From the NCBI GenBank assembly GCA_031411695.1, contig JANOBO010000360.1, positions 1-7,019 of the forward strand: a stretch of DNA of 7,019 nucleotides, in the 5' to 3' direction. Of the stretch, positions 1 through 5,898 are shown in pieces. A program made the translations under genes and the position numbers. The stretch is from JAIBCL01 sp031411695. GTDB lineage: Bacteria; Verrucomicrobiota; Verrucomicrobiia; Verrucomicrobiales; Verrucomicrobiaceae. Under the pieces are notes generated by a model. The model was not told where the DNA came from. It made no database searches and saw nothing but the letters and a program-made list of their open reading frames with translations. Within the stretch, counting starts at the first letter, position 1, and each line of letters begins with the position of its first letter.

Positions 1-2
1 TC

Positions 3-134
3 TTCTCCATCGCAGCCTGCCTCCTGTTCGTGTCCTCATGCCTCCCCTGCCGCATCCTCGGCGGCATCTGGCTTTCCGCCCTCGCGCTCGAGGGCATTCT
101 GCGCGCGCTCCTCCTCACCGGTTGGAAGAAATAG
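3..134 (+). CDS. C-terminal end of a hydrophobic, probably integral membrane protein (partial)
   Basis: An open frame enters from the left edge and ends at TAG 132-134, leaving 43 residues. They are strongly hydrophobic: a first stretch (about residues 2-14, with the motif ACLLFVSSCLPC) and a second (about residues 20-39, LSALALEGILRALLL), closed by a short basic tail GWKK. This looks like one or two final transmembrane helices with a positively charged cytoplasmic end. I do not recognise the family and too little is present to assign a function. The frame competes with the upstream extension of the next gene's frame (possible ATG at 38); I prefer this one because its composition is that of a membrane protein, whereas the other reads as arginine/proline/histidine-rich low-complexity sequence. 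Confidence 0.55.
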   Translation, partial: FSIAACLLFVSSCLPCRILGGIWLSALALEGILRALLLTGWKK

Positions 135-250
135 CGCACGCTCGCGGCAGAGGCGCCTCTCCCTGGAAACGTCCGCCCGAAGCCAAGCAACGCCCGCCTT
201 CGAATGCCGGCGCGTTGAGGCATCTTACGAAGCGGGACACGCGCGCCCAC

Positions 251-327
251 TTCGACTTCCGAAGTCCGACTTCCCAGATCCGAAATCCGTCATTCGTCAT
301 TCGTCATTCGTCATTCCTCATTCCTCC
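251..327. repeat. 7-base-period tandem array (11 units)
   Basis: Eleven consecutive heptamers fit a strict 7-base register. The first half varies (TTCGACT, TCCGAAG, TCCGACT, TCCCAGA, TCCGAAA, TCCGTCA), followed by three identical TTCGTCA units and then TTCCTCA and TTCCTCC. All begin T-[TC]-C. The array fills the gap between the membrane-protein stop (134) and the coiled-coil gene (377). Since 7 is not a multiple of 3 and the array ends about 50 bases before a good signal-anchor start, I regard it as noncoding. It may arise by slippage; a role as spacer or in the leader RNA cannot be judged here. Confidence 0.85.
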
Positions 328-376
328 CCCACACCGCCAGTTGTCCCCCGCACAAACCCGAGGCATGGTCAGCGCC

Positions 377-1219
377 ATGAACGCACTCAAGATCGTCATC
401 GCCGTTCTCGCACTGACCGCCGCCGGACTCGGGTTTGGTTTGTGGAGCCAGAATGCCGAGCACCAAGCCGAAACCCAAAGGCTCAAAGCCCGCCACACCG
501 AGGAGCTGGCCGACAAACACGCCGCCATGCAGGACGCGCTGGCCGCGCAGTCCGATGCGCACCAGAAGAGCATCCAGACCCTCAATGAAGAGCACGAGAA
601 GAAGCTGGCCGACATCCAGCAATCCCAGCGCAACCAGATGGCCGGCGCTTACAAGGAATTCGAAAACATCTTCGACGGGAACAAAAAGACGCTCGACTAC
701 ATCAACCTGCTTGAGGACAAAATGAAGGCTGGCCAGACGATCTCAAAGGCCGAGGTGGAGCGCCTCGCCGTCATCACCACGGGCATCGGTTACTTGCAGA
801 AGCAGTACCAAAAGCCGCTCGAGCAGTTCAGCGAGCTTGCCACCTACTTCGAAAGGCAGGCGCAACTCCAGCCTGAGAAACCCAAGGGCAATTTCTTCCG
901 TCGCGTGTTCAGCCGGCAATACAAGGACGCCGAGCGCGAGTTCATCCGCAGCGAAGGCATGAAGCAAGCCTACGAGCAGGCGCAGACCAACTTCACCGCC
1001 GTCTATTCATCCGCCCAAAAGCAAATGGCCGCCGTGACCATCGATGCCGACGCGCAGCTCAAGAAACTGTACAGCCTCATCGAGGACAAACAGCAGGCCA
1101 ACAAGGAAGACCTCACCAGCTTCTTCGACCAAGCCCGCCGCGCACTGAAGACCCACCAAGACGTGCTGAAATTCGAGCCGGAAAATCTGCCGGCGCAGCC
1201 GACGGTCCCGAGGCCGTGA
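377..1219 (+). CDS. Membrane-anchored coiled-coil protein of unknown function
   Basis: From ATG 377 the product is 280 residues. Residues 1-5 (MNALK) are followed by a hydrophobic segment to about residue 22 (IVIAVLALTAAGLGFGLW), a typical uncleaved signal anchor, so the rest should lie outside the cytoplasmic membrane. Residues about 25-95 are dense in Glu, Lys, Gln and Ala with heptad-like spacing and should form a long coiled coil. A helical charged body follows, with a basic FFRRVFSRQ patch near the middle and a proline-rich end (PAQPTVPRP). I recognise no enzymatic motif or named family. Start choice: the frame stays open back to an ATG at 38, but that stretch overlaps the upstream membrane gene and runs through the 7-base array. 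ATG 365 (four residues longer) is also possible; its only purine tract (GAGG 360-363) is one base away, too close, whereas it lies 13 bases before ATG 377. A structural or tethering role in the envelope is only inferred. Confidence 0.8.
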   Translation: MNALKIVIAVLALTAAGLGFGLWSQNAEHQAETQRLKARHTEELADKHAAMQDALAAQSDAHQKSIQTLNEEHEKKLADIQQSQRNQMAGAYKEFENIFDGNKKTLDYINLLEDKMKAGQTISKAEVERLAVITTGIGYLQKQYQKPLEQFSELATYFERQAQLQPEKPKGNFFRRVFSRQYKDAEREFIRSEGMKQAYEQAQTNFTAVYSSAQKQMAAVTIDADAQLKKLYSLIEDKQQANKEDLTSFFDQARRALKTHQDVLKFEPENLPAQPTVPRP

Positions 1220-1234
1220 GCAGTGCCCTCGTCT

Positions 1235-1258
1235 CCGGTCGATCCGACTGGTTCCTTG
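1235..1258 (+). terminator. Possible weak intrinsic terminator after the coiled-coil gene
   Basis: Sixteen bases after the TGA at 1217-1219, CCGGTCG (1235-1241) and CGACTGG (1245-1251) form a 7-pair stem with one G-T wobble and a three-base ATC loop. TTCCTT follows, a poor T-tract. It separates two genes that look independently transcribed, but the weak tail means it could simply be a 3' end stabiliser. Confidence 0.35.
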
Positions 1259-1299
1259 CGCGCACGAATCGGAACGGAATTGACTTCAAGGTAATTGTC

Positions 1300-1329
1300 T
1301 TGACGAGCCAGAAACAAGGGGGGTAGAGT
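1300..1329 (+). promoter_or_regulatory. Candidate sigma-70-type promoter for the delta-60 repeat gene
   Basis: TTGACG (1300-1305) is followed after 18 bases by TAGAGT (1324-1329). The -35 box matches five of six consensus positions and the -10 box four of six. Transcription would begin near 1336, leaving a leader of about 45 bases before ATG 1381. No Shine-Dalgarno sequence is visible just upstream of that ATG. A second TTGACT at 1280-1285 has no matching -10 box. Confidence 0.5.
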
Positions 1330-1380
1330 CACCACGCTCGGGAGCGACGCATCCCTGTCCCTCGCGCCATTTGTTCCGCC

Positions 1381-3813
1381 ATGCGATCTCGCTTACCCCC
1401 CCTTCTTCTGGTTTTGATGCTGGGTCCCGAAATCCTTACTGGCGCACCTGGGGACGTTGATCCGGAATTCAATACCAGCCCCAACGGTGAAGTCATGGCG
1501 CTGGCCATTCAGCCCGATGGCAAGATCGTCATCGGAGGCTCATTCACGTCGATCAATGGAATCACCCGCAACCGCATCGCAAGACTGCACGGCGACGGCA
1601 GCCTCGATTTGAATTTCAATCCGAATTCCAATGGTGAAGTCTATTGTTTAGCTGTTCGGGCAGACGGCAAAATTTTAGTCGGTGGCAACTTCAACTCATT
1701 TGGTGGAGCCGTCTCAAAAACATTGGTTCGACTGAATACAGATGGGACCAGGGATGCAGGATTCAATTCATTTCCAAATAGCTATCCCAGTAGCATTGCC
1801 ATTCAGAAGGATGGAAGGGTTCTTTGCAGTGGTGAGTTCACGAATGTGAGCGGAGTGACCAGGAACTACTGCGCGAGGTTGCTCACCGATGGCGCTCTCG
1901 ATGCAAGCTTCAATGCCGATGCAAACGCACACATTTATCACGTTGAGGAGCAACCTGACGGCAAGGTTTTAGTTGCTGGCAACTTCTCAACGATCAATGG
2001 CATCTCGCGGAGGGGAATTGCCCGCCTTGATTCCAGCGGCTCTGTGGACATCGCTTTCAATGCGAACTCCAATGGATTCGTAGACAACGTTGCGCTGGAA
2101 TCGGACGGACAAATCCTAATTGCGGGAGGTTTCTCAACAGTTGGGGGCGTTGCACGCAGCCGGATGGCCAAGTTGAACGCGGATGGGTCGCTCGTCACGA
2201 GCTTCAACCCTGGTGCCAACGCCAGCGTCTCCAGCGCTGCTGTTCAGGCTGACGGCAAAATCGTGATTGCAGGGCAGTTCACGCTTGTCGAAGGGCAACT
2301 ACGGAACCGCATCGCACGGTTTAACTCAGATGGAACGTTGGATGCGGGCTTTAATCCTGGCGCAAACAGCATCGCGAACTGCACGGCCTTGCAACCCGAT
2401 GGCAAAGTCTTGGTCGGTGGTGTTTTCACGGCACTCGGTGGAGCGACGCACAATTACATAGCACGACTGGACAATTCCAATGCGACGCAGGGCCTCGTTG
2501 CTTCGAGCGCGAATCGTGTGGAGTGGCTGCGTGGCGGTACGTCGCCAGAGGCGCACAATGTGGGCTTTGATCTTTCCACAGACGGCGGAAACACATGGAC
2601 AGCTCTTGGCGCGGGCACACGAATCAGCGGCGGTTGGGAGTTGCTTGATTTGAGTTTGCCTGTCAGCGGACATATCCGTTCTCGCGCAAACACAGGCGGA
2701 GGCAGGAGAAACGGTTCTGTCGGGTTCTTGCAAACCTTGAGTCCGTTTCCGCCCGCGCCGGAGATCGTCATCGAGCAGCCTCTTAGCGTTGACATCGAGG
2801 ACGGCGGCAGCCGGTCTTTGGGTGTCGCGAATGTCGGTGCGAACAGCAGCCTCACTTTCACGATCAAGAACACGGGCAATGCCGATCTAACCGGCCTCGG
2901 CATTGCAATTGATGGCCCAGATGCGGGAATGTTCACCCTCACCGCCAATCCCGCTGCCACGGTCAGCGGACCCATGGGCAGCACCACTTTCACAGTTCAG
3001 TTTGCTCCGACCTCGGTCGGCACGAAGACCGCCGTGCTGCACGTCACAAGTAACGATAGCGACGAGGGTGTATTCGACATCACCGTCACCGGAAGTGACC
3101 CCATTCCCGAGATCGCTGTTCAGCAGCCTCTTGGCACCAACATACCTGACGGCGGCACGAAGAGCATGACGGTGGCGCTTGGCAGTACGACGAGCCTCGT
3201 TTTCACCATTCAAAGCGTCGGCACTGACAACATTACTGGCCTTACGATCTCGAAGGATGGGTCCCATGCTTCAGAGTTCACGTTTACCTCCGCTCCCATT
3301 GCGCCTGTGCCACCCAATGGGAGCACCACCTTCACCGTCGTATTTAACCCGACAGCCGGAGGCACGCGAACCGCCGCCCTCCACATCATGAACAACGATG
3401 CCGACGAGTCCCCTTTTGACATCACGCTGGCAGGCCAAGCTCTGACGTTCGCACTGGACACGGACAACGATGGAATGGGCGATGCTGCAGAGTTCCAACT
3501 GGCAAGCCTTGGCTTCAATTGGCAGTCGCAGCAGACGACGTTGGTAAACACCTACTTCGCGAATGCGAACGGAAACAGTCTCTATACCACCTCCCAGATT
3601 CAGGCTTTGAATGTCGGAATTCCGCTCCTTGAGCGAAACCCGGCCACCGGCGTTTTTACGCTCACGATAGGAGTGGAGAAATCAAGCAACCTGAGCACCT
3701 TCAACCCCTTTCCGATGTCTGCGCCCCAGACGCTGATCAACGGGCAAGGCAAGCTAGAGTTCCAATTCAGCGTGCCAGACAATGCGGCGTTCTTCCAGCT
3801 AAAGACGCCATGA
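1381..3813 (+). CDS. Exported delta-60 repeat (beta-propeller) protein with two choice-of-anchor-D-type domains
   Basis: 810 residues, probably cell-surface or secreted. Residues 1-21 form a signal peptide (basic MRSR, a leucine-rich core, likely cleavage near LTGA). Residues about 24-364 hold seven delta-60 repeats of about 49 residues, each with a DGKI(L/V)xGGxF core and an IARLxxDGxLDxxFN end; seven units fit one closed seven-bladed propeller. Residues about 370-450 include STDGGNTW (399-406), a textbook Asp-box. Residues about 458-572 and 577-687 are two homologous Ig-like domains of ASH/choice-of-anchor-D type (PEIxxxQP...DGG, then GSTTFTVxFxP). DTDNDGMGD (693-701) resembles a thrombospondin-3/EF-hand-like Ca site. 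The last about 55 residues end FSVPDNAAFFQL, a C-terminal beta domain I associate with verrucomicrobial exported proteins. No LPXTG, PEP-CTERM or membrane anchor is present. The parts are known families; ligand binding or adhesion is inference. ATG 1381 is chosen because it gives an immediate signal peptide; stop is TGA 3811-3813. Confidence 0.92.
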   Translation: MRSRLPPLLLVLMLGPEILTGAPGDVDPEFNTSPNGEVMALAIQPDGKIVIGGSFTSINGITRNRIARLHGDGSLDLNFNPNSNGEVYCLAVRADGKILVGGNFNSFGGAVSKTLVRLNTDGTRDAGFNSFPNSYPSSIAIQKDGRVLCSGEFTNVSGVTRNYCARLLTDGALDASFNADANAHIYHVEEQPDGKVLVAGNFSTINGISRRGIARLDSSGSVDIAFNANSNGFVDNVALESDGQILIAGGFSTVGGVARSRMAKLNADGSLVTSFNPGANASVSSAAVQADGKIVIAGQFTLVEGQLRNRIARFNSDGTLDAGFNPGANSIANCTALQPDGKVLVGGVFTALGGATHNYIARLDNSNATQGLVASSANRVEWLRGGTSPEAHNVGFDLSTDGGNTWTALGAGTRISGGWELLDLSLPVSGHIRSRANTGGGRRNGSVGFLQTLSPFPPAPEIVIEQPLSVDIEDGGSRSLGVANVGANSSLTFTIKNTGNADLTGLGIAIDGPDAGMFTLTANPAATVSGPMGSTTFTVQFAPTSVGTKTAVLHVTSNDSDEGVFDITVTGSDPIPEIAVQQPLGTNIPDGGTKSMTVALGSTTSLVFTIQSVGTDNITGLTISKDGSHASEFTFTSAPIAPVPPNGSTTFTVVFNPTAGGTRTAALHIMNNDADESPFDITLAGQALTFALDTDNDGMGDAAEFQLASLGFNWQSQQTTLVNTYFANANGNSLYTTSQIQALNVGIPLLERNPATGVFTLTIGVEKSSNLSTFNPFPMSAPQTLINGQGKLEFQFSVPDNAAFFQLKTP

Positions 3814-3855
3814 AGTCATGTAGGGCTGCGAGCCAGACAGGCAGCCCGGGAAGCC

Positions 3856-4125
3856 TTTTCCGCTCGTCCGAAGTGAGCACACGCGAGTCGGGAAGGGTTT
3901 TCCGCTCACCGGAAGAGCCTTCCCGAGCTTGCCGGACGGGTTTCCGCTCACCGGGAGCGGCTTCCCGAGCTTGCCGGACGCGTTCCCGCTCGCCGGAAAA
4001 CGCTTACCGAGCTTGCCGGACGCGTTTCCGACCGTTGGAAGAGGATTCCCGAGCTTGCCGGACGCGTTTCCGCTCGTCGGAAGAGGCTTCCCGAGCTTGC
4101 CGGACGCGTTTCCGCTCGTCGGAAA
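3856..4125. repeat. 42-base tandem repeat array with embedded inverted repeats
   Basis: The motif TTCCCGAGCTTGCCGGACG recurs at 3920, 3962, 4004, 4046 and 4088, exactly 42 bases apart with minor substitutions. The other half, TTCCGCTC, keeps the same register in two further degenerate units at 3858 and 3900. The array starts about 40 bases after the delta-60 gene. Since 42 is a multiple of 3 and the consensus has no stop in any of the six frames, open frames here are expected by construction. One forward frame reads GFPSLPDAFPLVGR repeats, another FRSSEEASRACRTR; one (3810-4241) even begins in the ATGA at the preceding stop. I see no signal peptide, ribosome site or codon pattern supporting any. 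The rest of this 475-base gap (about 4126-4288) shows only a short palindrome, CGGTCC-C-GGACCG at 4127-4139. Confidence 0.88.
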
Positions 4126-4304
4126 TCGGTCCCGGACCGGGCTCTCCCTGGGTCAGCGGTGCGGAACGGGGGCAGGGCGCGGGGCTGGCGAAGCTGCGTG
4201 TGGAGGGTCGTCCCAGCGTTGGCAACCCGGCGGGAAACTGATCATTTCGGTGTGAATTCCGCCGGGGACGCTCCGTTGTTCCGTGCCCATGAAATGCCTC
4301 GTCA

Positions 4305-4334
4305 CCACCGCCACCGCCACCGCCACCGCCATCG
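4305..4334. repeat. Hexanucleotide microsatellite (CCACCG) in the fragment's signal peptide
   Basis: Four perfect CCACCG units (4305-4328) and a fifth with one change (CCATCG, 4329-4334). In the reading frame they encode alternating Thr-Ala in the hydrophobic core of the signal peptide. The 6-base unit lets copy number change by two residues without a frameshift. The intact downstream copy has an ordinary leucine/alanine core here, so the tract probably expanded after the two copies separated. Confidence 0.8.
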
Positions 4335-4360
4335 CCGGTCTCGTCGCGTCGGCCTCGGTC

Positions 4361-4450
4361 GCCCAGCTCCCGCTGGAACTTAAGCCTGGCACGCGGATCG
4401 CCTTCATCGGGAACGCGGTCTCTGACCGGATGCGGGACCAAGCGACTTTT
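4361..4450 (+). repeat. 90-base direct repeat, copy 1 (copy 2 at 5959-6048)
   Basis: Aligned without gaps at an offset of 1598 bases, 77 of 90 bases agree, including a perfect run over the first 20. Mismatches concentrate at the serine codon region (4411-4418) and the 3' end, after which the sequences are unrelated. Upstream of 4361 only the general signal-peptide character is shared, not the bases. The repeat defines the extent of the partial gene duplication flanking the PEP-CTERM gene. Confidence 0.85.
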
Positions 4451-4686
4451 AGGAGTTGCTGCATCGAATGGAACGAGGGCCAAAATCACGGGGCTCGCTT
4501 TTCACCAATCGACTCCGTTCTGGAATCCGTAGTAACAAATTATTCTCTCGCCTCCCCTCGGCCCACAGGGCAAAGGCTCCTGAAGAACTGGGACGAGACC
4601 GAGAAGGCGCGGATGGTTGAAGTATTATCAATTCAATAAACAAACACAACTGCCCATCACCCTCATGCTCTGGCCGAAGTCAGGGA

Positions 4687-5691
4687 GTGAGCTGGCACCA
4701 AACACAAGGTCTGCTGTTACCAGGGACTGTCTCGGGGGGCGTCCGCGAAGGCCCCGCCAACCGTCGGCTCAACGCAGGAGTCGTCTCCTTGAGCCTACTT
4801 TTCTGGATGGCCACCTCGCTCCCAATCTCCGCTGCTCCGCTCGTCTGGACGGATGTGCGCAGTGACGAATACAACTTCACCGGCGGAAACTGGAACGCCA
4901 CGCTGGTCTGTGAGGCGGACGAGGCACTCCTTGTCTCCGGGCCTGCTCAACTAACCCCGCAGCTTACCTCTACGCGGATGGTGCTCTTTGGCCGGGTCGC
5001 CGGCCAGTTTGGCCGAGGCGACGAACTCACTGCCGCGAGTCCGCCACCCGGTTCGCTATCCGGCGGAGCACGCGTGCAAAACACCCCCGGCGCGTTCAGC
5101 ACCTTTTCGCGGACGGGGTATGGCAGGACCACCACCTTCGACAGCACCTTGAAGTTCATACCTGTGTCGGATGGAGGCATGTCCCTTCATGGCAGCGTTA
5201 TCCTCGGGGTCAACGCAGCGGCGATGAGGGGAACGGAAGCATACAACGCATGGGTGGACTCAGTCGCCGGGGGCGCTGCCCCTGACAGCCTCCGGTTAGA
5301 CAACGATGACAACGCGAGTGCCCACGCCTTCGATTTCATCACCTCCACTGGCAACATCGAAATGGAGCCTGACGCATTCGCCCCACCGGTTGGCGAGGTC
5401 TTCTACTTGCTGGACTGGGACAGCTTGGTCCGTGCCGAGCTCACCGGAGATGACGTGGGCACGAACGACCGAAGTGAGGAGAGCGAGGACGATCTCGACC
5501 TGCCGGACACCACCCCATCCGGCGCTCTCACAAGTGTGAGCCGGTTTCCTTCGAGCGCCATCGTTGCCGTGCCAGAGCCGCAACGGGTGATGCTGCTGAT
5601 ACTGGGAGTTCCTGGCTTCATTTTTCGTCGCAGGCGCTCGCGGATCAGGGGTCTGCCGTCTCATGTGCTCTGCACCGCCCGTGCAGTCTAG
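4687..5691 (+). CDS. PEP-CTERM sorting-domain protein
   Basis: 334 residues from GTG 4687. Residues about 26-50 form the signal peptide: basic NRRLNA, a hydrophobic core containing SLSLLFWMATSLPI, and cleavage near SAA before PLVWTD. The mature part is Gly/Ser/Thr/Asn-rich and probably beta-stranded. Residues about 200-280 (LRLDNDDNAS, FDFITSTGNIE, VFYLLDW, DVGTN, DLDLPD) resemble, from memory, the C-terminal region of verrucomicrobial PEP-CTERM proteins. The sorting signal is VPEP (295-298), a hydrophobic segment to about 313, then RRRRSR. In such proteins the tail is recognised by an exosortase and removed during envelope or matrix export; no exosortase gene is in this window. Unusually, 15 further residues follow the arginine cluster, where these proteins normally stop. 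The start is uncertain: no in-frame ATG precedes the signal peptide and the frame opens at 4621; AGGGA (4682-4686) directly abuts the GTG. Met41 would cut the signal peptide. Confidence 0.85.
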   Translation: MSWHQTQGLLLPGTVSGGVREGPANRRLNAGVVSLSLLFWMATSLPISAAPLVWTDVRSDEYNFTGGNWNATLVCEADEALLVSGPAQLTPQLTSTRMVLFGRVAGQFGRGDELTAASPPPGSLSGGARVQNTPGAFSTFSRTGYGRTTTFDSTLKFIPVSDGGMSLHGSVILGVNAAAMRGTEAYNAWVDSVAGGAAPDSLRLDNDDNASAHAFDFITSTGNIEMEPDAFAPPVGEVFYLLDWDSLVRAELTGDDVGTNDRSEESEDDLDLPDTTPSGALTSVSRFPSSAIVAVPEPQRVMLLILGVPGFIFRRRRSRIRGLPSHVLCTARAV

Positions 5692-5706
5692 CAGCGCAGC
5701 GCGCTG
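5692..5706 (+). terminator. Hairpin immediately after the PEP-CTERM stop codon
   Basis: CAGCGC (5692-5697) and GCGCTG (5701-5706) are perfectly complementary with a three-base AGC loop, starting on the base after TAG 5689-5691. No T-tract follows (the next bases are G-rich), so intrinsic termination would be inefficient; protection of the 3' end or a factor-assisted stop are alternatives. Confidence 0.35.
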
Positions 5707-5845
5707 GGACTGACCCGAGGCTTGGGGGGGTTCAGGAGAGGAACTCAAGCGGGCGACATCACTCATTGAGCGTGAGGAACCACCTTTTGCATGATCTTGG
5801 TTATCGCTGACAATTGAATCCCACTCACGGCTGCCGCGCGGATAA

Positions 5846-5859
5846 GAGGGATCTCCCTC
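5846..5859 (+). promoter_or_regulatory. Small inverted repeat in the leader of the SGNH-fusion gene
   Basis: GAGGG-ATCT-CCCTC, a five-pair stem (six with the A-T closing pair), sits 39 bases before ATG 5899. It could be an operator half-site pair or a leader hairpin. The spacer 5692-5898 shows no convincing -35/-10 pair: TTGCAT at 5787 has only a poor partner 17 bases on. Confidence 0.2.
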
Positions 5860-5898
5860 AAAAGATCATCAGCGCTGGTGACGTTGCTTCCCGCTCTC

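Larger units (their letters stand above)
4289..4639 (+). pseudogene. Truncated 5' fragment of an SGNH-hydrolase gene (signal peptide plus block I)
   Basis: ATG 4289 opens 116 residues. Residues 1-25 are an export signal with an Ala-Thr-rich core. Then comes QLPLELKPGTRIAFIGN, identical to the mature start of the intact protein encoded from 5899, and DRMRD-x-x-TF. After about residue 54 all similarity stops: the tail (RSCCIEWNEG... to stop TAA 4637-4639) is unlike any SGNH domain. Where the intact copy has GNSLFDR with the nucleophile serine, this copy reads GNAVSDR, so the serine is replaced by alanine at the aligned position. Blocks III and V are absent. It therefore cannot be an active hydrolase. 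I call it a decayed paralogue or partial duplication; a short secreted protein that is still expressed is a less likely alternative. A GTG two codons upstream (4283) could also start the frame. Confidence 0.72.

Noticed and set aside
38..376. N-terminal extension of the coiled-coil gene back to ATG 38
   Set aside because: It would overlap the C-terminus of the upstream membrane protein, run through the 7-base array, and push a clear signal anchor more than 100 residues into the protein.
2454..2993. A 179-residue minus-strand frame opposite the delta-60 gene
   Set aside because: It lies opposite conserved propeller, Asp-box and Ig-like domains and shows no motif of its own.
3836..4129. CRISPR array
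   Set aside because: The 42-base units are contiguous with no unique spacers and no cas genes nearby.
3810..4241. A 143-residue gene coupled to the delta-60 gene through an ATGA overlap
   Set aside because: It consists largely of the 42-base repeat, which is open in all six frames; there is no ribosome site, signal or recognised fold. The overlap is probably coincidental.
4219..4246. Promoter for the SGNH fragment (TTGGCA with a downstream ATCATT)
   Set aside because: The -10 match is poor and the gene appears broken; no better than chance in this sequence.
3929..4255. A 108-residue protein with GFPSLPDAFPLVGR repeats
   Set aside because: It starts within the array and its openness follows from repeat structure. 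The regular 14-residue pattern keeps it worth a search but does not support a gene call.
4004..4489. A 161-residue minus-strand frame
   Set aside because: It is the antisense of the array and the SGNH fragment, with a glycine run from the CCACCG tract and charged low-complexity sequence; a shadow frame.
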